A stretch of DNA of 64,000 bases from an uncultured Oscillospiraceae bacterium (GCA_958448165.1 CAUDCW010000009.1:49387-113386); one strand, 5' to 3'. Shown: positions 1 to 9,837, numbered from the stretch's first letter. The notes: generated by a model from the sequence alone, not told the origin. Translations and numbers: made by a program.

Positions 1-696
1 ATTGTAACGAATGTTACTTCATCGAGAGAAGATGCAACTTCCGGTATAGCGAATGAAAATAAAAAGAGTAAGAAAATATTGCTGATTATTATAATAGCGG
101 CTTCATTAATTGCCGCTGCCGCAATCATTTTATTATTTGCATTTAACAATGGTAGTGATAATAATTCTGTTTCTCAGACAGAACAGCATGTTCAGTCACA
201 AGCTCCATTATCAAGTGAAAATATTACATCGGAAAATCAACCGACTGATGATAAAACGAACAGTTCATCAACTGATTCGGAGGTACAGGTTTCATCCGCA
301 GATGAAGTAAATGTCAAAGATATAAAAATAACCGGAATAACCGACATCGGATTTATTAAGATTGAAAGCACAGAAATTTCAAAGGACGGATATACTTGTG
401 TGTCACCCGATGGCGCAATTTTTGAAAGTGACGGACTTGTTATTCATGGTAAGTATAGCTATAAAATAAATTTTACGGATGAAGAAAAGTCCAATATGAT
501 GCACGGCGGAGATCTCTATAATGAAGATGGAACGTTATATGAGAGTAAAGATTTAGAGTGTTGGTCAGATTCGAGTGCACTTGAATATGGAGTTAAACTG
601 CCTGATGATATCAAATCTGGAACATACACTTATTCTTTATATCAGACTATTGCCGGTGAAGATGCAGAAAGCGTTATTACATTTACGGTAAATTGA
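1..696 (+). CDS. Membrane-anchored protein, 5' end outside the window
   Basis: The frame is open from base 1 and ends at the TAA-type stop at 694-696, so the true start lies upstream of the window; the TTG at 79 falls just before the membrane helix and is an unlikely start. A Lys/Ser-rich segment is followed by one hydrophobic helix (about codons 27-48), a Ser/Thr/Gln-rich linker and a roughly 125-residue extracytoplasmic domain that I do not recognise. It precedes an FHA protein and two transmembrane kinases in the same orientation with short gaps, so it is probably part of that signalling operon, perhaps as a surface sensor or kinase substrate. The missing N-terminus could carry a zinc ribbon like its neighbours, but this cannot be seen. 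Confidence 0.7.
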   Translation: MVTNVTSSREDATSGIANENKKSKKILLIIIIAASLIAAAAIILLFAFNNGSDNNSVSQTEQHVQSQAPLSSENITSENQPTDDKTNSSSTDSEVQVSSADEVNVKDIKITGITDIGFIKIESTEISKDGYTCVSPDGAIFESDGLVIHGKYSYKINFTDEEKSNMMHGGDLYNEDGTLYESKDLECWSDSSALEYGVKLPDDIKSGTYTYSLYQTIAGEDAESVITFTVN

Positions 697-712
697 AATG
701 AGCTGATAATTG

Positions 713-1588
713 ATGGAAAAAAGAGATGTGAGACGGTGTGTCAACGGCCATTATTATGACGGGCAAATGTATGAATTTTGCCCGCATTGCGGAGCGAGTA
801 CAGCAGAAGCAAAAAATAAATCAAATACAAATCATGATTCATCCGATAATAAAAACATGGATATAAAATTTCTTAAAAAGAAAAGTTCCAATGAGAAAAA
901 AGCAAAAAACGGAAAGAATAAGCGAAAAACAGTTGGTATGTTTAATGATGATTATTCCGAAGAAAACAGCAAATCAGAACACAACGACTCATTAAAGTCC
1001 GCTTCCTTTATTCCACGGGAAGAAGAGAAGGAAAAATCCACAGAAAGAGAAGTGATTTTTGCGAAATCAGATTATCCTGAAAAGGTTGCGGATAATAAGA
1101 ATGTGGAAAACAGAGATGATAACGATGTGCAGGACGGTTCTGTTGAAGAAATCAGTAAATTAAAACAGACAGAGAATGGAAAAACATTCGGGTATTTTCA
1201 TGTCGATAAAGAGCGTGGTAAGTCAGGTGCTTCGTCTGAGCCTGTTGTCGGATGGTTAGTGTGTGTTAAAGGAAGTCACTTCGGGGAAAGCTTTAACATA
1301 TTCTCAGGGAAAAATTCTTTAGGCAGAGGTACGGATAATCTTATCGTTATTTCAGACGATCAGTCTGTTTCAAGAATAAAACACGCGTGGATAACTTACG
1401 AGCCTAAAAAGAGGAATTTTTATATTGCACCGGGAGAAAGCAGCGGACTGACATATCTGAATGATGAGTTGGTAGATCGTTCTCAGATTATTAAGGCGTT
1501 TGATATTGTAGAAATAGGCAAAACATTGTTTGTTTTTGTTCCTTTATGCGGAGAAAAATTTACTTGGGATAATTATATTCAGGAGTGA
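713..1588 (+). CDS. Zinc-ribbon protein with C-terminal FHA domain
   Basis: 291 residues. A short zinc ribbon lies at the N-terminus (C9, H13, C23-x2-C26). A Lys/Glu/Asn-rich, probably disordered linker of about 150 residues follows, then an FHA domain from about residue 180 with the fold's landmarks: the SLGRG motif after the first strand, SVSRIKHA in place of the usual S-x-R-H signature, and a TYLND turn. FHA domains bind phosphothreonine, so this is the likely reader of the two kinases encoded just downstream (4-bp gap to the next start). I start at the ATG at 713; a TTG directly before it gives one more residue. No membrane segment is seen, so it should be cytoplasmic. The domain call is solid; partnership with the kinases is inference from operon position. 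Confidence 0.85.
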   Translation: MEKRDVRRCVNGHYYDGQMYEFCPHCGASTAEAKNKSNTNHDSSDNKNMDIKFLKKKSSNEKKAKNGKNKRKTVGMFNDDYSEENSKSEHNDSLKSASFIPREEEKEKSTEREVIFAKSDYPEKVADNKNVENRDDNDVQDGSVEEISKLKQTENGKTFGYFHVDKERGKSGASSEPVVGWLVCVKGSHFGESFNIFSGKNSLGRGTDNLIVISDDQSVSRIKHAWITYEPKKRNFYIAPGESSGLTYLNDELVDRSQIIKAFDIVEIGKTLFVFVPLCGEKFTWDNYIQE

Positions 1589-1592
1589 TATT

Positions 1593-3560
1593 ATGCACCT
1601 TTGTTACTCGTGCTTCAAAAAATACAGAGAAGATTTTGATATTTGTCCTTTTTGCGGGGCGGTATATACAGAAGAAACTTTGGAACCGATACATCTTGTG
1701 CCGGGAACAATGCTTCTTGGCAGATATTTGATTGGTGTAGTTGAAGGCTCCGGCGGATTCGGAATTATATATCGTGCATGGGATACTAAACTTGATACTA
1801 TTGTTGCGATAAAGGAATTTTTTTCAAGCAGGTTTATGACCAGAGCGGAAGGTACAAATCAGGTAATCGTAAATAAAAAAGCAAAAGAGGAGTTCAATTA
1901 TCGTATAGCCCGTTTTCTTGCTGAAGCAAGGAATATGGCTAAATTCGGCTCTCATAGAAGCATACCTAACGTTTTTGAATTTTTTGAAGCAAACGGAACA
2001 GCATATATTGTTATGGAGTTGTTAACGGGTGTCGCTTTGAATGACTACCTTTCAGAGAATAAAGGTAAAATCGACAGAGATTTTGCGCTGCATATAACAA
2101 ATGAAGTAGGAAATGCGCTTTGCTCTCTTCATGATAAAGGAATAATTCATCGTGATGTTGCGCCTGATAATATATATATTTCTTTGAATGATGAAATAAA
2201 AATTAAGTTGCTTGATTTAGGAGCGGCAAAGCTCGCAGACACTAATGAAAAAGTCACAGATATTATTCTTAAACCCGGGTATTCTCCGCCTGAACAGTAT
2301 GATAACTCAAAAAAGCCCGGACCATGGAACGATATCTATGCTCTTGGTGCGACACTTTATGTGATGTTGACCGGTATAAAACCGGACGAATCCACAAACA
2401 GAAAAATCAATGATACTGTTGTATCACCGCATGAACTGGATGATACCATTCCTGAAAATCTAAGCAATGCTGTTATGAAGGCGATGGCTATTGAAAAGCA
2501 TATGCGCTTCAGGACAGTGCCGGAATTTTTAAAGGCAGTCAACGGTGATAGACATGTAGCTACTTTAGCAAAAGAAAAGAAAAAGAGAAAACGCCGTAGA
2601 ATATCAGGAATCTCTGTGGCTTGTGTTTTGCTGGCTGCAGCCTCTGCTATTGTTTACAATTCTTACAATCAAAAGCGTCTTGAACAGGAGCTTGATGCGG
2701 CAACTATTGATGTTTGGTTTTCGGCGGATGATAATTCATCTGAAATTGACGCAATGAATAGTATCAAAAATGACTTTGAAAGTAAATTTGAAAAGGTGAA
2801 AATTAATCTTGTTAGATACAGTGAAAACGAGTATTCACAAAAGCTGAAAGATGCGGCAAGCCAAAATAACCTGCCTGAACTTTTTGAGAGCAACGGAATA
2901 TCAGATGATATTTTGACTTCTGCCTTGGATGTCAGCGATATTCTAAATTCAAAGCAGGCAGATGACTGTTTGTTTTTGAATCAGTATGATAATTTTTATG
3001 ATTATGAAAAGAAAATACCTTTAGGAATTGAGATTCCGGTGGCGTTTGTGGTAACAAATGGTACTTCCTATATTGACTATGATAAAAATACATTTGATTC
3101 ATATTTGGATTTAAGCGATTTAACAGGTGTTGCAGTTGATTCAAGTGTCAGAGAGTTGATTGTTAAAAACTTTCCTCAGGTGTCAAACAAAGAGTACGAT
3201 GGGGGTGTGTTCCCTGGAGGAAATAACGAGTGTGCGGTGATGCTCTCGTCAACAATGAATGTCCAAGCTGCAAAAAAGAACCTATCTAAATATGATTGGC
3301 ATTGTGCGTATCCCAACAGTAATATTAAGTGCAACTTTACATACGAATGGAGCTTGGGAGACGGCTCACCAAACGAACAGGCGGCGGCTAAAAGATTGAT
3401 GACATGGATGCTCGGGAATGCATATCAGAATACGTTGATGATAAGCTATTCACAAGGAGGACAAATTCCAATTAATAAAACCTGTTACGAAAAAAAGTGT
3501 TCTGAATCACAGGAACTTAAGGAGTTAATGGCTCTTAAAAATGAATTTGTCTTTGATTAA
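1593..3560 (+). CDS. Zinc-ribbon Ser/Thr kinase with solute-binding-like ectodomain
   Basis: 655 residues from the ATG at 1593, which has AGGAG 7 bp upstream; an in-frame start at 1530 would add 21 residues overlapping the previous gene and is rejected. Order: zinc ribbon (C4, C7, C18, C21); Hanks-type kinase (glycine loop GSGGFG, AIKEFF lysine, catalytic loop HRDVAPDN near 186-193, DLG near 208 where most kinases have DFG, then GYSPPEQY); one membrane helix near 336-355; and an outside domain of about 290 residues. That domain begins IDVWFSADD and resembles family 1 extracellular solute-binding proteins, which suggests ligand sensing directly coupled to a kinase. The usual HRDLK lysine is Ala, as in the next gene. 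The ectodomain assignment is less certain than the kinase. Confidence 0.87.
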   Translation: MHLCYSCFKKYREDFDICPFCGAVYTEETLEPIHLVPGTMLLGRYLIGVVEGSGGFGIIYRAWDTKLDTIVAIKEFFSSRFMTRAEGTNQVIVNKKAKEEFNYRIARFLAEARNMAKFGSHRSIPNVFEFFEANGTAYIVMELLTGVALNDYLSENKGKIDRDFALHITNEVGNALCSLHDKGIIHRDVAPDNIYISLNDEIKIKLLDLGAAKLADTNEKVTDIILKPGYSPPEQYDNSKKPGPWNDIYALGATLYVMLTGIKPDESTNRKINDTVVSPHELDDTIPENLSNAVMKAMAIEKHMRFRTVPEFLKAVNGDRHVATLAKEKKKRKRRRISGISVACVLLAAASAIVYNSYNQKRLEQELDAATIDVWFSADDNSSEIDAMNSIKNDFESKFEKVKINLVRYSENEYSQKLKDAASQNNLPELFESNGISDDILTSALDVSDILNSKQADDCLFLNQYDNFYDYEKKIPLGIEIPVAFVVTNGTSYIDYDKNTFDSYLDLSDLTGVAVDSSVRELIVKNFPQVSNKEYDGGVFPGGNNECAVMLSSTMNVQAAKKNLSKYDWHCAYPNSNIKCNFTYEWSLGDGSPNEQAAAKRLMTWMLGNAYQNTLMISYSQGGQIPINKTCYEKKCSESQELKELMALKNEFVFD

Positions 3561-3603
3561 TCCAAAAAACATGAGTCTATGCTTAAGGTTAGGAGAATTC
3601 TAA

Positions 3604-6198
3604 ATGCAAAAAAGATGTTTGGGTTGTATGGAGGAGTATGGAGTAGAATATGATATTTGTCCTCACTGCGGATATATAGAAGGAACTTCTGTAGAAGAGC
3701 AAATTCATATGGAACCGGGTGTAATACTTCATAACAGATATATTGTTGGCAAGGTCTTAGGATTTGGCGGTTTTGGTGTAACATACTTGGGATGGGATGG
3801 TAAGCTTGAGATGAAGGTTGCTATCAAGGAGTATCTTCCAAGCGAATTCTCAACAAGAATGCCGGGTCAGACAAAGGTTTCTGTTTTTAAAGGTGAAAAG
3901 AAAGAACAATTTGAAGAGGGATTAAACAAATTTGTTGATGAAGCCAAAAGATTAGCAAATTTTAAGAATGAAGAAGGCATTGTAAGAGTGTTTGACAGCT
4001 TCGCTGAAAACGAAACAGCCTACATAATTATGGAGTTCCTTGACGGCGAAACCCTCACTGATTTGATAAAAAGAGAGGGTGTTATCCCGGAGGACAGAGC
4101 AGTTGAAATGCTGATGCCTATAATGCGGTCTCTTGAGATAGTTCATAAAGCGGGCATTCTTCACAGAGATATTGCGCCCGACAATATTTTCCTTACTAAG
4201 AGCGGCAATACAAAACTGATTGATTTTGGTGCTTCGCGGTATGCAACAACATCTCATAGCCGCAGTCTTACTGTTATAATTAAACCGGGGTATTCTCCTG
4301 AAGAACAGTATAGAAGTAATGGCGACCAGGGAACTCATACTGATGTATATGCCCTTGCTGCAACCTTGTATAAAATGATTACAGGAAAAACCCCTCCGGA
4401 CGCTATGGAGCGAAGAGCTAAGTTTGAAAGCCGGAATAAGGATATTCTTGTTGAGCCGAGAAAAATTAATAAGAATATTTCTCGGGTCAGGGAAACTGCT
4501 ATATTGAATGCTATGAACGTAAGAGTACAGGACAGAACCCCTGATGTAAAAACATTTGTTGATGAGCTTGAAGCAGAGTATCCGGCAAAGAGACGTTATG
4601 GCAAAATCAAGAAGATAGATGTTTATTCATGGCCTTTGTGGTTGAAAATTGCAGTTCCAACTTTTCTTTCTGCTATTCTTGTGTGTGGAGTCCTTCTATA
4701 TACCGGCGTGATTTCATTTGCATCGCTGTTTTCAGATGATATAAATGTTCCTGAAGGTTCGGTAGTTACGCCTAATGTTGAGGGAATGTCCAGGGATGAT
4801 GCCATCAATAAAATTGAAAGCTCGGATTTATACGCATGTGTTGAGGGTAATATTGAGTCGGAATATATTGACGCTGATAAAATAGTGCTGCAATCTCCCG
4901 AAGGTGGAATGTATAGCAAAAAAGGTTCAACCATTTCTCTTACTGTCAGTAAGGGTGGAGAGATTGTTACTCCTGAACACGGGCAGTCTACGGTTCCGTA
5001 TCTTATTGGTTCTACAGAAGCAGATGCCAAGGCTGCGCTTGAAAAGGCAGGATTATCTGTAAAAACCGAAGTAAGTTATGATGATAACATTAAGGAAGGA
5101 CTTGTTATAAGTCAGGAACCGGAATTTTATCAGCAGGTTCCTGAGGGCACGACTGTAACTATTGTGATTTCTTTGGGAAAAGAAAAATCTATTCAGGAGA
5201 CAGGAGCAAATTCGGAAAATAGCAGTCATCAATCAGCCTCTGATTTCTCATCGAACAACAGTAGCGTTTACAAGAATAATAATGAAAACAAGAATAATAA
5301 TTTGTCATCAAATTCAAACAGAAAAAAAGTTACTGTCACATTTAATTTAGAGGGTAAATATTTCAGCTCAAAGACAGTAACAGTTGGAGAAAAATACGGA
5401 GAGCTTCCAACCCCCGAAAAAGAGGGATACACCTTCCGGGGCTGGATTACGAACGGCAGCGGAGGGATTTACATTAAAAGCGATTCAATAGTTGTAATTG
5501 AGAATAATCATAATGTGTATGCTGTTATGGAGGCGAACCCTTGGTCAGGATGGGTTACATCATTGCCGGCAGGTGTGTCGAGTTCAAACTATATTATTGA
5601 GAGTGAAAAACAGTATGCAAAAAAGGTTACCACAACATCTTATAAGCCTTCTTTATCCGGATATACTCAAAACGGTTATTCTCTTGTGAATGCTGTTAGC
5701 GGGTACATAGATTATGTTTCGGCATTTCCTTCCGGATTCAGTACCTCAAACTACCTTTACACACAATATAATAAAACACCAAAAAGCGATAGTGAAACAT
5801 CAACAACTGTAACAAAAGTTTCGTCAACACAAACTATCGGCTATATATATTGGCATTGGTGTAGAGGAGGAAATCACGGTGCGATAAACCGTCAGATTTA
5901 CGGTTCGCAAACAAGCGAGTTTAATACATTTCATGCAGCATTTAGTTCAAATGCAGTGACATCCCCTCAGTATTATGATGGATATTGCTATAATTGGCGT
6001 AATACTTCTGCATGCAATGATACTTATTGGTGGTTTGGAGGGAATCAATATTCAGCAAATCAAACTGAAGTAAAAAGATGTAATTATACTACTTATACCA
6101 AATTGTTTAATTATTATAAGTATGACACTACAAATTGGACAACAACACCTTCCGAAGGTGCAAAAACCCGCATTGTGTACAGATACAAGAAGAGGTAG
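3604..6198 (+). CDS. Zinc-ribbon PASTA-domain Ser/Thr kinase
   Basis: 864 residues; AGGAG lies 8 bp before the ATG. Order: zinc ribbon (C5, C8, C19, C22); kinase domain with GFGGFG loop, AIKEYLP lysine, HRDIAPDN near 187, intact DFG near 207 and GYSPEEQY; membrane helix about 349-371; two PASTA repeats (about 385-452 and 461-528); an Asn/Ser-rich linker; an InlB-type beta repeat (about 575-640, ending EGYTFRGW); and a Trp/Tyr-rich C-terminal domain of about 220 residues that I cannot name. PASTA kinases of the PrkC/Stk type sense muropeptides or lipid II, and here the surface part is extended by modules usually found in adhesins. It shares zinc-ribbon/kinase architecture with the gene before it, so the two are likely paralogues with different sensors. 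Confidence 0.9.
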   Translation: MQKRCLGCMEEYGVEYDICPHCGYIEGTSVEEQIHMEPGVILHNRYIVGKVLGFGGFGVTYLGWDGKLEMKVAIKEYLPSEFSTRMPGQTKVSVFKGEKKEQFEEGLNKFVDEAKRLANFKNEEGIVRVFDSFAENETAYIIMEFLDGETLTDLIKREGVIPEDRAVEMLMPIMRSLEIVHKAGILHRDIAPDNIFLTKSGNTKLIDFGASRYATTSHSRSLTVIIKPGYSPEEQYRSNGDQGTHTDVYALAATLYKMITGKTPPDAMERRAKFESRNKDILVEPRKINKNISRVRETAILNAMNVRVQDRTPDVKTFVDELEAEYPAKRRYGKIKKIDVYSWPLWLKIAVPTFLSAILVCGVLLYTGVISFASLFSDDINVPEGSVVTPNVEGMSRDDAINKIESSDLYACVEGNIESEYIDADKIVLQSPEGGMYSKKGSTISLTVSKGGEIVTPEHGQSTVPYLIGSTEADAKAALEKAGLSVKTEVSYDDNIKEGLVISQEPEFYQQVPEGTTVTIVISLGKEKSIQETGANSENSSHQSASDFSSNNSSVYKNNNENKNNNLSSNSNRKKVTVTFNLEGKYFSSKTVTVGEKYGELPTPEKEGYTFRGWITNGSGGIYIKSDSIVVIENNHNVYAVMEANPWSGWVTSLPAGVSSSNYIIESEKQYAKKVTTTSYKPSLSGYTQNGYSLVNAVSGYIDYVSAFPSGFSTSNYLYTQYNKTPKSDSETSTTVTKVSSTQTIGYIYWHWCRGGNHGAINRQIYGSQTSEFNTFHAAFSSNAVTSPQYYDGYCYNWRNTSACNDTYWWFGGNQYSANQTEVKRCNYTTYTKLFNYYKYDTTNWTTTPSEGAKTRIVYRYKKR

Positions 6199-6458
6199 TT
6201 TTTTATGAGATAGATTTTGTGAATTATTGAATATCATATCTCACACCTTTCCGATTCTTCTATATCAGATTTTAGTGAACTTGTCAAGTGTACTTAAAGG
6301 ATAACACTTCTTCCTAACTAGTACAACTTTCACAAAAATATGATTTTTTCGCGCATTGAAGCCGAACGCTTTGATGCGTTGGCAAGTGTGATGAATGCAT
6401 GGTGAGTTGGCTTAGTGTGACTTTGCATTACAAAAGAGAAAAACGAGAGGAAATTTTT

Positions 6459-7520
6459 ATGGATTGGAAACAGTTGATAGACGAATCGGAAAGTATTGAA
6501 ATTGTAGAATCAGGTGTGCTCGGTGCAGTAGAGTGGAAGCACTACGCAAATGGGGTGCTTACTTTTTACGGTCAAGGCTCAATTAGCAATTTTCATTATG
6601 AACTAACATATCCAGGGTATCACGACGAGGATCATACAGAGTATCGCCCATACTGGAAAAGTTGGTTTGGGAAGGGAATTGATACTCCTGTAAAATATGT
6701 ATATATTAACGAAGGAATCACAGAGATTGCCGACGGTGCTTTTAAGGACTGCTCAATTGAAGAGATATTTATACCTAATTCTGTTACTAAGATTGGAGCT
6801 CAAGTTTTTTCCGAAAATAATTTAGATGCCATAAAGCTGCCCGACAATCTTGAGTCAATCGGTGATGGATGTTTTGAAAAGAGCCGCAAACTAAAGTCGA
6901 TTTTCATTCCTGCAACGGTAAATGAATTTGGAAAGATCGGCAGCAAATATGTTTCTGCTTTAGAAGAAATTATTGTTGATAAAAACAATCCAAATTATAC
7001 GATTGTTGACGGTATCCTCTATACCGCTGATATGACACAATTACTTTGGTGCCCTGCCTCTAAAGCCGGTACACTGCACATACCAAGTTCTGTACAGCGT
7101 GTTGAAGCGGATGCTTTTGATAATTGCACCTTGTTAAAGGAAGTTATATTTTCCGAAAATCCAATTACTTTAGGGAGTTATTGTTTTAGTAATACTGCTC
7201 TGCAAAAATTGGTTTTGCCAAAAGAAGTGGATATGGAAATATTCGGCATATTCGGGTGTGGATATCACTATCATCCTATTACGCTGCATTTAGTTCCTTG
7301 TGAAACAGAGAATTTAGTGGTTTATATCGACAAAGACTGTACCGTGTGGGATTATTTTAAGCATGAAAACATTCAAATCTTTGGAGAGCCTGTTGACGAC
7401 AATTTTGATGTAAGGTTTACCGAAGATAATACAGGAAATAGTCACATCGAATATAATACAGAAAATAGTCACATCAAGAAAAAAATCAAAGGGCTTCTTT
7501 CAAGATTATTTAAAAAATAA
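6459..7520 (+). CDS. BspA-type leucine-rich repeat protein (LRR_5)
   Basis: 353 residues from the ATG at 6459, which has GAGAGGAAA upstream; the longer frame from 6399 has no such site. The middle consists of LRR_5 (BspA) repeats with the recurring pattern of a short hydrophobic strand, Pro-Asn-Ser/Thr-Val and Ile-Gly/Ala-x-x-Ala/Cys-Phe (for example FIPNSVTKIGAQVF and KLPDNLESIGDGCF). There is no signal peptide or membrane helix, so it is probably intracellular. A Lys-rich tail ends the protein. It follows the kinase operon by 260 bp and has its own terminator. Such proteins usually mediate protein-protein contact; no specific role can be given. Confidence 0.75.
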   Translation: MDWKQLIDESESIEIVESGVLGAVEWKHYANGVLTFYGQGSISNFHYELTYPGYHDEDHTEYRPYWKSWFGKGIDTPVKYVYINEGITEIADGAFKDCSIEEIFIPNSVTKIGAQVFSENNLDAIKLPDNLESIGDGCFEKSRKLKSIFIPATVNEFGKIGSKYVSALEEIIVDKNNPNYTIVDGILYTADMTQLLWCPASKAGTLHIPSSVQRVEADAFDNCTLLKEVIFSENPITLGSYCFSNTALQKLVLPKEVDMEIFGIFGCGYHYHPITLHLVPCETENLVVYIDKDCTVWDYFKHENIQIFGEPVDDNFDVRFTEDNTGNSHIEYNTENSHIKKKIKGLLSRLFKK

Positions 7521-7525
7521 TAAAG

Positions 7526-7563
7526 AAAAACGGGGGCACCTTTTGGAGTACCGCCGTTTTTTA
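7526..7563 (+). terminator. Rho-independent terminator after the LRR gene
   Basis: An AAAACGG arm and a CCGTTTT arm enclose a GC-rich imperfect stem-loop and run into a T tract, 6 bp after the stop codon at 7520. Confidence 0.55.
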
Positions 7564-8204
7564 GGTTTGTCCGGAATGGGCAGTGACTTGGTGGTGAAAG
7601 TCCACTACAGGCTTGGCAGTAGGAACTGTTAGCTGTGGGCGAGTGCGTCCATCGTGAGGTGGAGTATGAAGTAAGCCTAAAGCAAACTCTCGGTCTGACG
7701 AACAGAAATCACATATAAGGTATATGCAGAGCGGACGAGCTTGCTAAACAAAGCAAAGTCCAATACTGCCCGAACTCTGCGGTGTAAATGTGGCGGATAT
7801 ATGAGAGGAAGGTTACTGTTCTTAACTGGGGAGGTCTTGCAGTGGGGCGAAGGACAGATAGATTGACACCCGCTCAAACTGTGCAGTGATGTACAGCTGA
7901 ATTGCAAGAAGTCAGCAGAGGTCATAGTAGCGGAAAAGTTTTTTTCGTAAAGGACCGAACAATAATAGTCTTGGAAACGAAAGGACGGTGGAGTAATGCA
8001 AAGACCACAGAAAACGGAGAGAGTCGGCTACCCTTGCGAGGGTATGGTGGAAACAGATAGTAACAAGGGAGCGTGTAGCGTTGCTCAGCCTGAAACGGAA
8101 AGACAAGACGGTGCAGAAAATTTACTAGAAGCTATACTGAACAAGGCATATCTGAAAGTAAAGAGAAACGGGGGCTCGGCAGGAATAGACGGTATGATGA
8201 AGAT
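7563..8204 (+). mobile_element. Group II intron, 5' fragment
   Basis: The stretch has the look of the 5' ribozyme part of a bacterial group II intron: a GGTGGTGAAAGTCCAC segment, many paired blocks and a GAAGTCAGCAGAGG run just ahead of the intron-encoded reverse transcriptase start. The 3' part (most of the reverse transcriptase and domains V/VI) is missing; the sequence stops at an IS21-like terminal repeat block near 8205. The exact 5' splice boundary is not determined. Confidence 0.6.
7996..8204 (+). pseudogene. ltrA: Group II intron reverse transcriptase/maturase, N-terminal fragment
   Basis: About 70 codons survive. The NLLEAILNKAYLKVKRN and GSAGIDGM motifs are the conserved start of group II intron-encoded reverse transcriptases. 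The frame then runs into unrelated sequence, the left end of the IS21-like element, and stops at about 8241. The catalytic YADD palm, maturase and endonuclease domains are absent, so no activity is expected. Confidence 0.75.
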
Positions 8205-8210
8205 AGCGCA

Positions 8211-8340
8211 CCAAACTGAACACCTCGGCCGTTTAACTTGAACAGTTGCGACGGATAAAACTGAACAGCGTCGTCGCTCAAAACTGTACACCTTCGTCGC
8301 TATGGTTGAACACCCTCGACGGCGAGATTGAACAGTGTTG
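8211..8340 (+). repeat. Tandem terminal repeats of the IS21-like element
   Basis: About six degenerate copies of an AAACTGAACA-like motif occur every 21-25 bp (near 8212, 8236, 8258, 8279, 8304 and 8326). IS21-family ends typically carry several copies of a transposase-binding repeat, which fits this position just ahead of istA. Confidence 0.6.
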
Positions 8341-8399
8341 TGACCTGCGGTAAGACGTTGTTACACGCATAGCGTGAATACAACAAAGGAGGTCACCAC

Positions 8400-9703
8400 A
8401 TGACCAATTACCGCGAAATCCTGAGACTGAGCAGCTTGGGGTTAAACAAAACACAGATTGCTCAAAGTGTCGGCTGTTCACGCACTACTGTAATTCAGGT
8501 GCTGAATCTTGCTGCAGAGAAGAAAATCACATATCCTCTTCAGAACAGGATATGTCCGACGCTCAGCTTGCCAAACTCCTGTTTCCAAGCGCGAAAACAC
8601 ATTTGGAGTACAAAATGCCCGACTATGAACATGTTAGCAAAGAGATGCGGAACAGCGGAGTTACTCTCAATCTTCTTTGGTTGGAATACTGTGAGCAGTG
8701 CCGCAATAACGGAGAATTACCTTACCAACTGACGCAGTTCAAAAAGTATTATCGGGATTATTCCGTCAAGGCAAACGCAACTATGCATCTGAATCACAAG
8801 CCGGGAGAAATTCTCCAGGTTGATTGGGCAGGAGATACCGCTAAGGTGGTAAACACCGACACTGGTGAACCAATGCCTGCCTACGTTTTCGTTGCTTGTC
8901 TGCCGTATAGCGGATATGCGTATGCAGAAGCGTTCTTTTCTATGAATGAGGAGTGCTGGATTACCGCACATGTCAATGCTTTCAGATATTTTGGCGGCAT
9001 TACACGCATCATTCAGTGCTACAATCTAAAAACGGGTGTTACCTCACACAGAAAAGGTGAGGTTATCCTTAACAAAGCCTACAACGACATGGCAGAGCAT
9101 TACGCAACTGCTATCTTACCGTGTCGAGTAAGGGCGCCTAAGGACAAAGCAATGGTTTAGGGTACTGTAGGAGTCATTTCAAATTTTATTTTAGCGGCGT
9201 TGAGAAACAGACAATTCCTCTCTCATTCCGAATTAAACAAGGCGATACTGGAGCGTCTGTATCTGTTCAATAACAAGCCGTTTCAAAAACGTGCCGGAAG
9301 TCGTGCTTCGGAGTTTGAGAAAGAACAAAAGTTTCTTCTTCCGCTTCCTAAAAGACCGTTTGAATTATCCGAATGGAAGGTTGCGACAGTTGCTCCGAAT
9401 TATCACATCTCGGTTGACAGGATGAACTACTCCGTACCGTATGAGTACATCAAGCAAAAGGTAGATGTCCGATTGACTAAATCTACTGTTGAAGTATTCT
9501 TTAACGGCAATCACATATGTTCCCATCCTCGTTTGCACGGCAGGCCGAATCAATACAGTACTGTAGAGGCGCATATGCCTGCGAATCATCAGAAATATAT
9601 GCAGTGGAACGGCGAGTGTTTTCGTCGTTGGGCAACTAAGATAGGCGAGAATACTCACACGGTAATTGACGCGTTGCTCTATCCATACTGGATTGTAAAT
9701 TGA
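8400..9703 (+). pseudogene. istA: IS21-family transposase IstA, frameshifted and with an internal stop
   Basis: The N-terminal part (8400 to about 8540) has the IstA helix-turn-helix (LGLNKTQIAQSVGCSRTTV). A frameshift near 8540 moves the rest to another frame, which continues from about 8543 to 9703 but contains TAG at 9158-9160 where IstA normally continues KVEVAV-like sequence. The integrase core is recognisable (QVDWAGDT for the first catalytic Asp, NLKTGV for the second block), but the second catalytic Asp is replaced by Tyr (CYNLKTGV instead of PDNLKTGV). Frameshift, nonsense codon and lost catalytic residue all say that this copy is dead. The helper ATPase gene istB is missing. Confidence 0.8.
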
Positions 9704-9781
9704 TAATGTCAAACAAAATCATCTGGTCAATCGGTACTTTTAATCTATACCCACCGAAGTCATATTTTGAATTTGACGCAC

Positions 9782-9812
9782 AAAAAAGCCACCCGAGAAA
9801 ACCGGGTGGCTT
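9782..9812 (-). terminator. Terminator of gpsA
   Basis: A perfect 10-bp stem AAGCCACCCG/CGGGTGGCTT is followed on the minus strand by a run of six T residues, 25 bp after the gpsA stop codon. Confidence 0.85.
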
Positions 9813-9837
9813 AAAACTTTATATCGTTATAAAAAAA

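Larger units (their letters stand above)
8205..9710 (+). mobile_element. Degenerate IS21-family element
   Basis: It has a block of short repeated motifs at the left end and a broken istA gene. No istB follows istA, and the right end is not recognisable, so the copy is truncated. It interrupts the group II intron reverse transcriptase, making this a nested insertion. Boundaries are approximate. Confidence 0.65.

Noticed and set aside
8211..8340. Regularly spaced short repeats that could suggest a CRISPR array
   Set aside because: Units are short, degenerate and spaced only 21-25 bp, and they sit at the left end of an IS21-like element where transposase-binding repeats are expected.
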